Below, one piece after another: positions 49,401 through 62,915 of a DNA stretch of 64,000 nt (position 1 is the stretch's first letter; every line of letters begins with the position of its first letter). Source of the DNA: Ficedula albicollis (Eukaryota; Chordata; Aves; Passeriformes; Muscicapidae). Location of the stretch: contig NC_021673.1 in assembly GCF_000247815.1 (NCBI RefSeq), positions 1,262,514-1,326,513 of the forward strand, in the 5' to 3' direction. Position numbers and translations under genes: made by a program. The notes below the pieces were generated by a model, which did no database searches, was not told where the DNA came from, and worked only from the letters and a program-made list of their open reading frames with translations.

Positions 49401-49858
49401 TCCCCAAAAATCCGGAGGAATTTGGGATTCAACCCCAAGGAAAATCCTCTTCTGGAGTTTCTAAATTCAGCTGGAGAGTTTGGGCAGGGCTGAGGGAGGG
49501 GCTGGAGGCTGTGCAGGAGGAATTCCGAGCTCCCTCATCGACACCATCAAGTTAATCCCTGTCATTTTTTAATATTAAACTGAATTATTTTATCCCGTGA
49601 GTTTTATCCCTGTGATTCCCAGGCCTTGCAGTCCCTGCCCCAGGAACTTTCAACCCCGTTGCTCAATTTTAAATAAATTTACCCGAAGGATGAAAGTCCC
49701 GTAAATATTTTTTTGCAAATTCCGTCAAAATCGATTGTGAGAGTGGAGGGAAAATTCCAGGAAAAAAATACCACAAACAACTCCTAAACAAGAGGCTGCA
49801 GTGGAAAATCAGTCACCAAAATTATGGGATGGAGATGCAGGGATAGAGAGGTTTGTAA
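49401..49858. other. Unique sequence, no feature seen
   Basis: Ordinary sequence leading into a hexamer array. Confidence 0.4.
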
Positions 49859-50722
<864 letters not shown>

Positions 50723-51299
50723 TCCCAAAGGCTAGAGAAAATCCCAGGAAAGCTGAGCAGGAACCCCAGCCCTCCCCAGCCAGGACAGTGTGTTTGGCTC
50801 AGTGCTGCATTGATGGGAAGATTTACGGCTCCTGCTCCAAGAATGTAATGGATGAGTCAAGGAAAAATGTCTTGTTCCCACATGGTGAACAGAGTCACCC
50901 ACGAATGGAGTGATGGGATGATAAAAACTGGAATTACAGAGCTGGGAGTTGATCCCAAATCCCATAAATCCTTGCCTGGTGACTCCAAACAAGGCTGCCC
51001 ATGATTTTTTCCAAATGGCAGGGGAGGGTCCAGGTGAAATCCGTGACCTGGGTTTGTTTTCCCCAAATCAAGGAGCAGCTGCAGCTCCAGATGTTTTCTT
51101 TCACTTCCATCCTCAGGTGGGAATACCCAGCTTGGGGTGATCCCTCTGCAGTGACTGTAAATAAGGATTTGGACAATGGGAAAAGGAAAATGGAAATTTG
51201 CCTTGGAGGGATTTCCTCCCCCTGCCCTTTTTATAAAAAAATTCCATGATGGACATTTTATGGGAAACCAAATTTTTGATTTAAACCCTGTGGAGTCCC
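50723..51299. other. Unique sequence, no feature seen
   Basis: Contains TGAGTCA at 50853-50859. Otherwise ordinary. Confidence 0.4.
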
Positions 51300-51655
51300 T
51301 TGCAGTTGAATTATTAATTAATATTATTGATTATGAATTATTAATTATTATTTCCTAATAGATACCCCAGGATAACATTCCTCGTAATTAAAATATCTTA
51401 ATAAAATAAATAAAATAATTTAAATATATATACTATAAATGAAGAAATAGATATTACATAAATACATATGGGGAAATAGATAATAAATGTATATTAAATT
51501 TATAAATACATATGAAGGAAATAAAATATATAAAATTAATAAATGTGTATTTTAATAAATTAACATAACAAATTAATAAATATGTGTTGAATATTCCCTT
51601 ATTTTATGTATTCCTTACTCCTATATATTAATAAATACATGTTGAATTTTAATTC
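51300..51655. repeat. AT-rich low-complexity region
   Basis: Blocks of attaattaatattattg, aaataaataaaataattt and aataaatatgtgttgaata. About 350 bases, over 80% A/T. Confidence 0.8.
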
Positions 51656-52255
51656 TGAATTCCTGCTCCTTCCAGTCTGTGTCTGGGCCACCACAATTCT
51701 ACTGGACCAGCAGGAAAACTCATCCAGAATAAAACAAATTCCATTGATTCGGGGTTGGTTGTAACTCCAGAAGTTCCTTGACCCAGCCAGTGTTGGGGAA
51801 AATTTTGTGGGAATTCAGGAATGAGCAGGAAAATGGGGGGAAATTCCCACTTCCATAGGCTGGGGAGCAATGCCAATAAAATATCCATGCCCTTGATTCG
51901 ACTGGGAGAGCAGATTCAGCCTCCTGTTGGACCCCAGAGCAAATATTTGGACCATGTGGAAATGTTTAACCCAAGAACAAACAAACAAACAAACAAAAAA
52001 AAAAAACCTGGGAAAAGGAATTTTATTCCTTCATCCCACCCTCCTCCCTGTGAATATCCAGGAATCAGGGAGGGAAGAGCTCTCATTCTTTTCCTGGAGC
52101 TGCAGGGCTGGGTCTGTCCCACTTCTACACTGCCTTAATTACTTCCTAAATCCAATTATTCCTGAGATCATTATTCCAAAGTCAACATCCCTTAATTGGA
52201 AGGAAATATTTGGATTATTTTCCCTCCCTTGTAGGATTTTTTTAGGTTTAGGCCA
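51656..52255. other. Unique sequence with an (ACAA)n-A tract
   Basis: acaaacaaacaaacaaac then A12 at about 51976-52008. Nothing else recognised. Confidence 0.45.
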
Positions 52256-52415
52256 ATCACGGAATCATGAAGGTGGGAAAAGATTTCCAGGAGCATCAAT
52301 TCCAGCCTTCAACCAAATTCCCACTAAACCATATCCCAAAGGGCCACATCCACTGTTCTTTTAAAAATTCCAGTGATGGGGATTTCACCACTTTGTCCCA
52401 AATATCTTCTCAGGG
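52256..52415 (-). mobile_element. CR1 fragment
   Basis: cacggaatcatgaaggtggg, ccactaaaccatatcccaaa, gggccacatccactgttctt and gatggggatttcaccacttt. Minus orientation, the same subtype as 49172-49400. Confidence 0.8.
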
Positions 52416-52775
52416 GAAGGATTTCCTTTGGAATTTTTGACTTTTCTTGGTTAACAGAGATTTTAATTTTATCAACACGAGGCATTTTTGCTGACTTGGA
52501 GGCAGTGGAGATGAACTGCTTGGTGACTTTCCATGAGGGAAAATCACAAAAAACCCGGGGAAACACCAAAACCTCATCCATGATTACTGAAAAAAACAGG
52601 AAAGCAGAGCCTGGAGGGAGAAAAGTTGGGATAATCCTGGAATATCTCAGCACAGGGCTGGTTTCGACCTTCCAGAGTGATTTTCTTTAGGATTTGTTTT
52701 GTTCTTTTTCTGCAGGAGCAGAATTCCCACGTGACTTTATTGCATCAACCCTTGGCCCTTCTCACCCTGTTCCTG
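52416..52775. other. Unique sequence, no feature seen
   Basis: 52430-52660 may continue the CR1 above in degraded form, but I cannot align it confidently. Confidence 0.35.
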
Positions 52776-52841
52776 CCCCCCCCCCCCCCCCCCCCACCTC
52801 TTCCCCCCCCCCCCCCCCCCCCTGTTCCTGCCCCCCCCCCC
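52776..52841 (+). repeat. Three poly-C runs (20, 20 and 11 bases)
   Basis: C20 (52776-52795) acctctt C20 (52803-52822) tgttcctg C11 (52831-52841). tgttcctg followed by C occurs before the first and third runs, so the structure looks like a small tandem duplication of a C-run with its flank. Confidence 0.95.
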
Positions 52842-53234
52842 TGCAATTCTGATGGAATTCCAGGAGTTAAGGAGAACAAACATGGGGAGGTGATAAAAGG
52901 AAGCTGCTCCTCCACCACCCCAGTTCGCTGAGTTCAGGGGTGGGAAAGGTTCCAGACAAACCCGTCTGGAGCTGGATTTCCAGGAATCCTCACTGGGAAA
53001 GGTCATTTGGAAACAGATCTGAGAGTCCTGGAATCCCAGAGCGCTGGGGGTTGGAAGGGAACAGCAGCACCAGCAGGAGAATTCCCAGGTTTGTCAGCCT
53101 GGGATAATTTGGGAATCCCTGAGTGCTCAGTGACATCAAAACATCTCAGGTGGGTCAGAGCCCACAGGTCCTGGATCTCAAAGGAAATCCCAGATTTCCT
53201 TGGCGTGAGACGAAGGAGAGAGTTGTACAAAAAA
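52842..53234. other. Unique sequence, no feature seen
   Basis: A short CR1-like phrase (gctgggggttggaaggga) at 53044. Otherwise nothing. Confidence 0.4.
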
Positions 53235-53306
53235 TTTCGGGATGCTGAAAGGCTGGGAGAGCTGGGAATGTTCAGCTTGGAGAAGATTTGGGGTGACCTC
53301 ACTGTG
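53235..53306 (+). mobile_element. CR1 internal fragment, plus orientation
   Basis: ggctgggagagctgggaatg, ttcagcttggagaagattt and ggggtgacctcactgtgg are the plus-strand CR1 segment several hundred bases upstream of its 3' end. Confidence 0.75.
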
Positions 53307-53475
53307 GATCATCCATTCCCACCCCATCCCATGGCAGGGACACCTCCCCCTGCCCCAGCCTGGCCTGGGGCACTGCCAGGGATCAGCCACAGCTGCTCTG
53401 GGAATTCCATCCCAGCCAGCAATTCCCAATTCCCAATTTCCCATCCACCCTTCTGCTTCTCTTTTCCCAAATAAC
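53307..53475 (-). mobile_element. CR1 3' fragment, minus orientation
   Basis: ccatggcagggacacctccc, cctggcctggggcactgcc and tctgggaattccatcccagc. It abuts the plus-orientation fragment with no spacer. Confidence 0.8.
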
Positions 53476-53757
53476 GCAGTGGGAATATCCAGATGTGTGT
53501 CCATGGGGGTGAATCTCATTCCCCATGGACAGAACCTGTGCAGAGCTGAGGATGAGCTGGGAAAAATCAAGGAAAACTCCATTCCCACAAAAAATTCCGG
53601 TTGTCCTTCAATCCATGATTTTTCCTTTACATGAGGTTTGAACCTGAGCATCCCACGATTCATTTTATCCAGGATATAATCCATTATTTCAGTTTAAATG
53701 CCCTCTGCATCCAATTTCCAGCTATACCTGAGTAGTCCAGACCAAGTCTGAGTAGCC
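53476..53757. other. Unique spacer
   Basis: A CR1-like phrase cagtttaaatgccctctgc at 53691. Otherwise unremarkable. Confidence 0.4.
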
Positions 53758-54050
53758 CAAAACATTCAAATACATCCTGGAATGTTTGGTTTGCCTTTTG
53801 ATTTGCAAAAAAAATGAGAATGGAGAAGAATTCCAAACTAAATACATCCAAGAATACTGGGTTCGCCTTTTGATTTAGAAAAAATGGGAATAAAGAAGAA
53901 TTCCAAACATTTAAAAACATCCTGGGATGTTTGGTTTGCCTTTTGATTTGTAGGAAATGGGAATAAAGAAGAATTCCAAACATTTAAATTCATTCTGGAA
54001 TGCTGGGTTTGCCCTCTGATTTGGAAAAAATGGGAATAAAAAATTCCAAG
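53758..54050. repeat. ~70-bp tandem repeat, 4 units
   Basis: Units share catcctggaatgtttggttt, gccttttgatttg, aaaatgggaataaagaagaa and ttccaaacatttaaa. Confidence 0.92.
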
Positions 54051-55789
54051 CACTTGGAGGCGTTCAAGCTTTTACAGGAATGAGGAAAACGAATGGAAGG
54101 GAACGGAAATGAGAGAATTTCCCTTTAAATGATCCTGCACTGGACTGAAACTCAATTGTAGAAAGGAAAAGCTCCAGGAAAATTTTCTTGGGTGAAGATT
54201 TCCACACAGGAGCTACAAATCCAGGAATTTGCAGTGGATTCATTCAACAGGGACTGGGAAAGAGAGGGAATATCAGGGAATATTGTCCCTAGAGCAGCTC
54301 ACACCTGGATATTTCCATTTCAAACCAAAAGAAAACCCATGGAAAATCTGGTTCTGCTGAACCAAGGATTCCTTTTAGTCAATGAGGAAAATTCCCAGCG
54401 CTTGGAAAAATTGGGTGGGACTGAGATGAGCACAAAGTTCGTGGATAACAAGATGCTGAACATTCCATTCGGACAGGAAGGTACAACAAATCCCACCTTT
54501 ATCCCCTCTGGATAAGGAGATAAATCAGGATTTTCCAGCTCACCACCAGCAATTTTTACTGCTGCATCTTTTCCCAAGAGCAGGGCTTGGCCTAAAGGGA
54601 ATTCACAATCCTGTATCCTCATCCCTTGGCTCAAATCCCTGGAAATATTTGTTGGGATGGGAGTGTTTGTGTCATCAGGAAAGGGCAGGGAGGTGCTGGG
54701 TCTCATGTCCAGGTGATCCTGGGTGTGGTCCATGTCCTCAATCCTTGGGACAAAATCTCAGGAAAAAGAGCTTTTCCAAAATCAGGGAATTCCAGCCTAA
54801 AAATGGATCAAATCCCTCTAAACCACCCAGTGAATTCCCAATAGAAGCCTTTCTCTGGGAATTGCCTGATCTCAGCTGAAAATCCAGCTTAAAAAAGGAA
54901 TTTATTGCCCGAGTTTAATTTTAGGCCCGGGCTCAGTTAATTTTAATTAAGCTGAGGGTTTTTTCCTCAGTTTTTTCCTGGGCTGGGCTCAGTTCTCTTG
55001 CCCTGCTCAGTTTAAACTCTCCTTGCAACTTTTGAAATAAAAATCTTATTGGAAAGATTGGGGTGAGTGGGAAGCAGCTAAAAATCAAATTTTTAAAAAT
55101 TGAACTGAATTTTTAAAAATGGAATTAAATGGTGTTTTTAAGGTATATCCAGGAAAGGGAAATGCCAGTCAGGATTTCCTATGGAAGGCTGGGAAGCAGC
55201 CACAGGATCCCAATCCAGCCCATTCCTGGTAGGAATATGAAATTCATCCCAAATTCCTGTGGGTAGGGGGTTCATAAAAGTTCAAGTTCTGCCCTTCCTC
55301 CAATTCCTCATTCCTCACACTTTAAAATTCCGTAATTTTGGAATGGATTAATGAGGAGAGAATTTTCCAAGCAGAACTTTCCCAATGTTTGCCTCTATTC
55401 CAGGCTATTTTTTGGGAATTACACCATCCCCACACCAGACCTGCGAGGGTTTGAAGTGGTTTCATTTCTGTATCTTTTATCCCATAAATTAGATAAAAAT
55501 TGTGGAATTAGGGAATTATTAAGGAAATTGTTAAGGAAAAGACCTCTAGGGCTGAGTGCAGCCATAAACACTTCCAGGCCCACCACATTTTGATATTTCT
55601 GGGACAATTCCCACCCCTGACAGTGAAATGTGGGACAGAGAGCCTGGAATATGGGACATGGGTCTGATCCCAGCTGATCATTTTGGAAGTGAAATGTGAG
55701 GAATTGCAGCTGGAAAAGTGGGGAGGGACAGGAAAAAAGCCATCCTGCTGGAGCAGGAGCTTGGATCAGAGTGTGGAGTCTGGGATTGT
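54051..55789. other. Unique sequence, no gene recognised
   Basis: The longest unannotated stretch. 54900-55140 is AT-rich (ttaattttaattaagctgag). Frames at 54192-54515 plus and 55419-55823 minus show no domain or splice context. Confidence 0.35.
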
Positions 55790-56560
55790 GAAATTCTGGG
55801 ATTGTGGAATTCTGGGATTCCAAGATTCTGGAAGTCTGTGGTTCTGTGATTCTGGGATATGGGGATTCTGGGATTTGGGGATTCTGGGATTCTAGGACTC
55901 CAAGATTCTGGGATTCTGGAATCCTGTGATTTTAGGATTTAGAGATTCTGGAAGTTTGTGGTTCTGTGATTCTGGGATCCTGGAATTCCGTGATTCTAGG
56001 ATTTTGAGATTCTGGGAGTCTGTGGTTCTGGGATATAGGGATTCTGGGATTCCAGAACACTGGAATTCTGTGATTTTAGGATTCTGAGATTATGGAAGTC
56101 TGTGGTTCTATGTTTCTGTGATTCTGGAATTCTGTGATTCTAGGATTCGAAGATTCTGTGATTCTGGAATTCTGGGATCCTGAGATTCTGGGATTCTGTG
56201 GTTCTGGAATTCTGGGATTCTTGGACTCTGGGATTCTGGGATTCTGAGATTCCTAGATTCTGGGATTCTGGAATTCTGGGATTCTAGGATTTCGAGTTTC
56301 TGGGAGACTGTGGTTCTGTGATTCTATGATTCCATGAATCTGGGATTCTGGAATTCTGGGATTCTGAGATTCTGGAAGTCTGTGGTTCTGTGGATTTGTG
56401 GTTCTGGGATTCTGGGACTCTGGAATTCTGTGATTCTAGAATTCTGAGATTCTGGGAGTCTGTGGTTCTGGGATTCTGGGATATTGAGATTCTGGGATTC
56501 AGAGACTCTGGGATCATGGGAATCTGGGGCTCTGGGATTCCAGAATCCCCAGGGAGCTGC
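55790..56560. repeat. ~8-9 bp (GATTCTGG)n-type degenerate array
   Basis: About 85 units of gattctgg, gaattctgg, gattctgtg, gattctagg. The motif resembles the attctatga / attctgtg tail repeat at CR1 3' ends, so this may be a hugely expanded CR1 tail, though no CR1 body precedes it. Confidence 0.9.
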
Positions 56561-57237
56561 AGGCAGGCTGCTGCTCTCCAGATTCTCTGGGAACGCCTGT
56601 CCCTGCTCCAGGAGTTATCCAAGTGCTCCCAGCATCCCGAAAATGCAGGGAGTTATTCCTGTGCTCTGGGATCTGCCAGCCTGGGATCAGACTCCAATCC
56701 TGGATTCTCCTCCTGTTTTGCAGCCTCAGCTCGGGCTGGGTCAATCTTTAACTCCTCTCCCAGCACCAGCAACGACCTTCAGGATAAATGAGTAACTCCT
56801 TTCCCGCTGGGAATTCTTCCACGGATTTCTCCTCCTGCTCCACGCTCGTTTTGCTGGATCTGTTGGCACAAGTTTTGTTTTGCCCTCCTGTCCTTGGCTC
56901 CTGCTCGTGCCCATTTTTTGGGATTAACCCCTTTTTTTGGCCAGGAACTCAATCCCGAGGTTCAAGCCGTGCCCCTCGGAATGGAAAGAACTGGACGTTA
57001 ATTAACGCACTTGGAGATAATTTATTCATGGTGTTAATCACCCCTGACAAACGAGGCCATCCCTGCCCAGGGAGCTTTTCCATGGGGTTATTTTTATCTC
57101 TTCCCATGGAAATTGGGAAGGCACAGAGGGCAGGAGGTTCACACCTGGGAGTGTCCTTGCTGTTCATCCACATCCAAATGCAGAAAAATTCCTTCAAAGT
57201 CCCTCTGGGGCCAAGGTGCCCCTCAAGGATGTTTTGT
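56561..57237. other. Unique sequence, no feature seen
   Basis: The plus frame 56788-57252 is open for 154 codons but has no recognisable domain and no intron context. Confidence 0.35.
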
Positions 57238-57390
57238 AGTTGGGCTCAATGATCCTAAAAGTCTTTTCCAGCCTTAATCCCCATCCCTGGAATTGTTCAA
57301 GGCCAGCTTGGAGCACCCTGGGATAGTGGAAGGTGTGAAATCTTTAAAAGTTCCTCCCAATCCGAAGCATTCCATGAATTCATGATCAAG
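57238..57390 (+). mobile_element. Two CR1 3' termini in tandem, plus orientation
   Basis: agttgggctcaatgatccta then cttttccagccttaa is one CR1 end. ccatccctggaattgttcaa, ttggagcaccctgggatagt and tcccaatccgaagcattcca form a second. Confidence 0.7.
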
Positions 57391-57516
57391 AGAATCCCAG
57401 ATGTGATTCCCAATGGAATTCTGGAGGTCCTGGAAAAATAGATGTGCACGGCACAGACAGCAGGGAGAAATCCCATGGGATGTTTCCTTATTTACTGATT
57501 TCCTTTTCTGATGGAC
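57391..57516. other. Unique spacer
   Basis: Nothing recognised. Confidence 0.4.
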
Positions 57517-57681
57517 GTTGGGATTTCCAGCTGGATATTGGGATAAAGGGAATGAAACATCCCAATTTCCAGCTGGAAATTGGGACAAAGAGAATAAAAC
57601 ATTTGGATTTCCAGATGGATATTTGGATAAAGGAGACAAAACATCCCAAATTTCAGCTGGATATTGGGATAAAGGGAATAA

Positions 57682-57767
<86 letters not shown>

Positions 57768-58030
57768 ATTTCCAGCTGGATATTGGGATAAAGGGAATAA
57801 AACATTTGGATTTCCAGATGGATATTTGGATAAAGGAAACAAAACATCCCAAATTTCAGCTGGATATTGGGATAAAGGGAATAAAACCTTTGGATTTTCA
57901 GCTGGATATTGGGATAAAGGGAATAAAACATCCTAATTTTCAGCTGGATATTGGGATAAAGGGAATAAAACCTTTGGATTTCCAGCTGGATATTGGGATA
58001 AAGAGAAAATTTGGATAAAAATGGATATTT
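57517..58030. repeat. ~45-46 bp minisatellite, about 9 units, split by poly-C
   Basis: Unit: ggatttccagctggatattg, ggataaagggaataaaac, attt or cttt. The array keeps its register on both sides of the poly-C at 57684-57765. Confidence 0.93.
57684..57765 (+). repeat. Poly-C tract, 82 bases
   Basis: Replaces the three or four bases (attt or cttt) normally found between aaaac and ggatttcc in sister units. Confidence 0.92.
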
Positions 58031-58775
58031 GGGATAAAATACTTGATCAGGTTGAAGCAGGACCCTGGAATCCCTTATTCAAGCAACTGATCCCAGGAAT
58101 TGATTTATTCCTTCATTTCTTTGGAGAGGGAGAATTCTGTAGGGATATTCTTGGGAAACTGGGAATGAAGCCCAAGATCAGTTGAGACAGAGGATCCAGA
58201 TGTTTTTATCTCCAGAAGGCATTTCACAATTCCAATATAGCAGCTGGAAAGCCAGATTCCAATGGGATGCAGAACTGGGGGTTTCCCCCCTTTTTCCCCT
58301 CCTATCCCTGATTCCCTGTGTCTCCAAGATGCCAAAATCAGGGCAGGTTTCTATGAAAGAGGGAAAATAATACAAAAAATATGAAAAATTCTCAATAAAA
58401 CCTATTGGAGGGCTACAGGACAAATCCAAAGGCTGATATTCCAGGAATTTCAACCCATGATCCTGCTGAATTCCACGGATTTTGTCCCATTTCAGGAGGG
58501 CAGTGCAACAGGAACCCTTCACAAAACATTCATGGGGAGTTGGGAAAACCTCAATCCCCCTTTAAAACATGCCCAAATTTTTCCTCGATCAGTTTTGATA
58601 AGGCCCCCACAGGAGGAGATAAGAGCCGACCCCTTTTCAGTCCCTTTGTCCACTTTAGAATGGAAGGAAGCGTTTCCTTCCTGGATTTCTTACGGATTTT
58701 AACTCAGAAACTCGAAATTTTATCCATTAAACTCCACCTGCTTTGGGTGGCTTTGGGTTTCTTTTCCCAGGACTG
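58031..58775. other. Unique sequence with two GATA motifs
   Basis: tgataa at 58596-58601 and agataag at 58617-58623. No exon recognised. Confidence 0.35.
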
Positions 58776-58995
58776 TTAATTTTGGGAATCTCTGGAGCTC
58801 CTGATCAGATGGAATTTTGGGAATCCTTGGAGCTCCTCTCAGCCCAATCAGTTGAAATTTTGGGAATCCTTGGAGCCCCTGATGAGCTGAAATTTTGGGA
58901 ATCTCTGGAGCCCCAGATCAGCTGAAATTTCGGGAATGTCTGTAGTTCCCGATCAGCTGAAATTTTGGGAATATTTGGAGTTCCAGATCAGCTGA
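58776..58995. repeat. ~36-40 bp tandem repeat, 5-6 units
   Basis: Units share aattttgggaatctctggag, ctcctgatcag and atgg or ctgaa. Confidence 0.9.
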
Positions 58996-59639
58996 AAAGC
59001 CCCATTTATTTCCAGCCTCCACATGTTTTTAAAGTTCTTTTCTTCCCCTGGGAGCATTTTTGGGATGAGTTTTCCTCCTGGCAGCTGGAGCTGAGTTATC
59101 ACTTCCAGCCAGGAATGCTGACAGTGCTCAGCTCCGTCCCTTGCCAGAATTTTGGGAGAAAATAAAACTTTTGTGTAACTCCTGGAGCGGCCCATTCCAA
59201 GTGACTCATCCTGAGGGAAGGACTGCACAAGATGATCTAAAAATAATTACCAGGAGAAGCTCCAGCTTCTTGAGGCCATCCTGGAGCCTCAGACCCTTGG
59301 CTGGAGGTGGAAAACTGATCCCTGCTCATCCCAAATCATTCCTAAGGCTGGAATTCCAATGGAAAAAGTCTCCAGTGCCACTGTCCTCTCTCAGATGGTT
59401 TTGAGGGTAGTTTGAGTGTTTGGACTTTTTTTGGTTCATTTTCTTTTGTCTCTGCACAGCTGGATGGGAGGGAAGGGATCCCCTCTGGAATTCCTGATTC
59501 CCTTGGCTGGGAATTTTGGCACAGGGATTTTATCCGATCACCTGCTGGGAATTTGAAATGCCTTTCCCTCCGTCTCAGATCTATCCCTTCACAATTTTTG
59601 GGAGATCTCCCTGCTGGGCCAAAATCTCTCTGGTGTATT
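58996..59639. other. Unique sequence, no feature seen
   Basis: TGACTCA at 59202-59208. Otherwise ordinary. Confidence 0.4.
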
Positions 59640-61335
59640 CCTTGAATCCTTTGGGTTGTGCTGTGGGAAGGGGAAAGGATGCTCTGCCATTCTGGAGTCT
59701 CATCCCGGTGGTTTTGGTGGACATGATTTCATGATCCTACAGGATCGGAATTCCTTGATCTCCTGGCTTTTCCTGCATCCTGCTGCTGTGGGAAGGGGAA
59801 AGGATGCTCTGCCATTCTGGAGTCTCATCCCGGTGGTTTTGGTGGACATGATTTCATGATCCTACAGGATCGGAATTCCTTGATCTCCTGGCTTTTCCTG
59901 CATCCTGCTGCTGTGGGAAGGGGAAAGGATGTTCTGCCATTCTGGGGTCTCATCCTGGTTGTTTTGGTGGACATGATTTCATGATCCTACAGGATCTGAA
60001 TTCCTTGATCTCCTGGCTTTTCCTGCATCCTGCTGCTGTGGGAAGGGGAAAGGATGCTCTGCCATTCGGGGGTCTCATCCCGGTGGTTTTGGTGGACATG
60101 ATTTCATGATCCTACAGGATCTGAATTCCTTGATCTCCTGGCTTTTCCTGCATCCTGCTGCTGTGGGAAGGGGAAAGGATGCTCTGCCATTCGGGGGTCT
60201 CATCCCGGTGGTTTTGGTGGACATGATTTCATGATCCTACAGGATCTGAATTCCTTGATCTCCTGGCTTTTCCTGCATCCTGCTGCTGTGGGAAGGGGAA
60301 AGGATGCTCTGCCATTCTGGAGTCTCATCCCGGTGGTTTTGGTGGACATGATTTCATGATCCTACAGGATCTGAATTCCTTGATCTCCTGGCTTTTCCTG
60401 CATCCTGCTGCTGTGGAAAGGGGAAGGAGGCTCTGCAATTTTGGGGTCTCGTACCTGTGGCTTTGGTGGATACCATTCCATGACGCTACAGGATCTGAAT
60501 TCCCTGTGCTGCTGGATTTTCCTGCAATCTGCTGGAGTGGGAAGTGCATGGAAGAAGGGGAAAGAGGCTCTGCAATTTTGGAGTCACATCCCTGTGGTTT
60601 TGGTGGATACCATTCCATGACCCTACAGGATCCAAATTCCCTGTGTTTCTGCTTTGTCCTGGATCCTGCTGCAGTGGGAAGTTCATGGAAAAGGAGGAAG
60701 GAGGCTCTGCCATTCGGGGACCTCATCCCCATGGTTTTTTGGGACATGATCCCACGAGGGGAAAGGAGGCTCTGCCATTTGGGGGTCTCATCCCCGTGGT
60801 TTTGTGGGACATGATCCCACAATCCTACAGGATCAGAATTCCCTGTGCTGCTGGATTTCCCTGCATCCTGCTGCTGTGGGAAGGGGAAGGAGGCTCTGCC
60901 ATTTTGGGGTCTCATCCCTGTAGTTTTTGTGGATACCATTCCATGACGCTACAGGATCTGAATTCCCTGTGCTGCTGGATTTTCCTGCAATCTGCTGGAG
61001 TGGGAAGTGCATGGAAGAAGGGGAAAGAGGCTCTGCAATTTTGGAGTCACATCCCTGTGGTTTTGGTGGATACCATTCCATGACCCTACAGGATCCAAAT
61101 TCCCTGTGCTGCTGGATTTCCCTGCATCCAACTGCAGAGGGAAGCTCATGGAAGAGGGGAAAGGAGGCTCTGCCACTCGGGGGTCTCATCCCCATGGTTT
61201 TTTGGGACATGATCCCACGATCCTACAGGATCAGAATTCCCTGTGCTGCTGGATTTCCCTGCTTCCTGCTGCTGTGGGAAGGGGAAGGAGGTTCTGCCAT
61301 TTGGGGGGTCTCGTCCCCGTGGTTTTGTGGGATAA
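59640..61335. repeat. 125-bp satellite with 463-bp higher-order units
   Basis: ctgtgggaaggggaaaggat starts at 59661, 59786, 59911, 60036, 60161 and 60286, with a variant at 60411, all exactly 125 bp apart. To the right the units vary in length, and 60544-60700 is repeated at 61007-61163, an offset of 463 bp. All frames of 60-200 codons across it are artefacts. Confidence 0.96.
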
Positions 61336-62816
61336 GGAACTCAGCAGGTGACGGAATTGATGGAACAACTCCACACCCACCCACAGGGAGGGAAAATCCT
61401 TTGTGTCCATCCAAAGATGACTTTTAAATAACACCAGGACTATCCCAAATTCCCCACCCTCCTGTTCCATCCTTTCCCTCCAACAGGGGCTCAGAACTGT
61501 GGCCCGAAACCCGCCTCCAGTTCCTCAGGCCATTGTTTTAATAGATTGCTGAATTTGGGATTTATTATCCCGGACGTCTGGCCAATGTAAATGTTTCCTT
61601 TCCTCAAAGCCAGCGAGGATTTGTAATATTCCTACAGATAATCCTTCCCTTTTACCACATCAAGGAGAGGGCAGCGAATTCCAGGGAGGAACAGACAATT
61701 CCCACCCTGGGAGAAGCTGAAGTGAGTAATTCAGTGTTGCTCCTCTCAGATTCCAGCTTTTCTCCCAGCCTCGAGATCTCCGTGACATCCCAGGACTTTA
61801 AATGATAAATGCCAATCCTTGTGAATCCTAATCCTGCAATTCCTACACCTCCCAGGAATGATCTCATCTGGGAGCAAAAGGTTTTTTGTCATCTGGAACA
61901 GGAAGTTTCCATTCTGGGAATCATGGATTTGACACCTCCCAAAGGTTAACTCTTCATGCTCCCATTTAAAGCTGATTAAAATCCCAGGAAATAATTTTTT
62001 TTAATGGAATTTCTTGCTCCTTGATGGTCCTTCAGTGTTTTCTGGGGTGTTGATCCCACAGAGTGCTGATCCTGCCCCACAGAAATCCTGTTTAATTTTG
62101 GGGAGGAAAAGGTCAAACTCAACAGTGATTTCAGTGACTTTTATTCCAAGGCAGCAAATTATGGAAATTAAAAAGAAAAAAATCAAATGGATGAATCCCA
62201 TTTTTCTGGGCCCTGGAATTGAGTCCATACCCACTTCATCCTTCCCTTTCTGTTTGCTTTTATTAAAAATCAGCCATTTTTAGCTAAAAAGATCTTTTAA
62301 CTTGAAGGATTTAAGGAAAACACCTGGAACTGGGTCATGGTGGCTTTGGAAAGACACCTGGAAAACCCCAAAATGACCTCAAATTTGCCCCACAGATACA
62401 AAATAAATTCATTTTTATGTCCAGTTCAAACCAGTTTCATGTCTGGGTGATTGATTTGGGTCACCAGTGGGAGCCTCCACCTTCTCCAGGTTCCTCTGGG
62501 AAGGACAATTTAGTTGGAATCTCCACAAATCTTCCTCTGGGACATCTCACTGATCCTCATAAAGTTGGAATTCTCCCCCCAGTTTTTCTCAGGAGCATGG
62601 GTTGAGTGCCACAGCCCGCTGAGAATTATGAATTTTGTGTCCATAATATCGAAATTCTGTTGTGGTCCCAAATTCAAATTAAATTCTGAGTGGTTTAGGG
62701 AGCTCCAAGTAAAATTATCCATCTTTTTGAGACCTGGATTTATAATCCAGGCTGGAATCTCAGCATAGAGCTCAGTCCTGCTCCTCTTTCTCTTTCCAGA
62801 TGGGCCTTTGCTCTCC
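61336..62816. other. Unique sequence, no gene recognised
   Basis: 61490-61640 is of ordinary composition with a few CpG. A-rich runs near 62170. No exon, CR1 or RNA gene recognised. Confidence 0.4.
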
Positions 62817-62915
62817 ATGGGATTCCCTGCTGGATTTTCCTGCATCCTGCTGCTGTGGCAAGGGGAAGGAGGCTCTGCCATTTGGGGGGTCTCGTCCCTG
62901 TGGTTTTGTGGGATA
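62817..62915. repeat. Isolated monomer of the 125-bp satellite
   Basis: ttttcctgcatcctgctgct, aaggaggctctgccatttgg and ttttgtgggataa match the right-most unit near 61235-61335, about 1.5 kb away. Confidence 0.9.

Noticed and set aside
56788..57252. 154-codon plus-strand frame in unique sequence
   Set aside because: No domain, no splice signals, and its end runs up to CR1-derived sequence.
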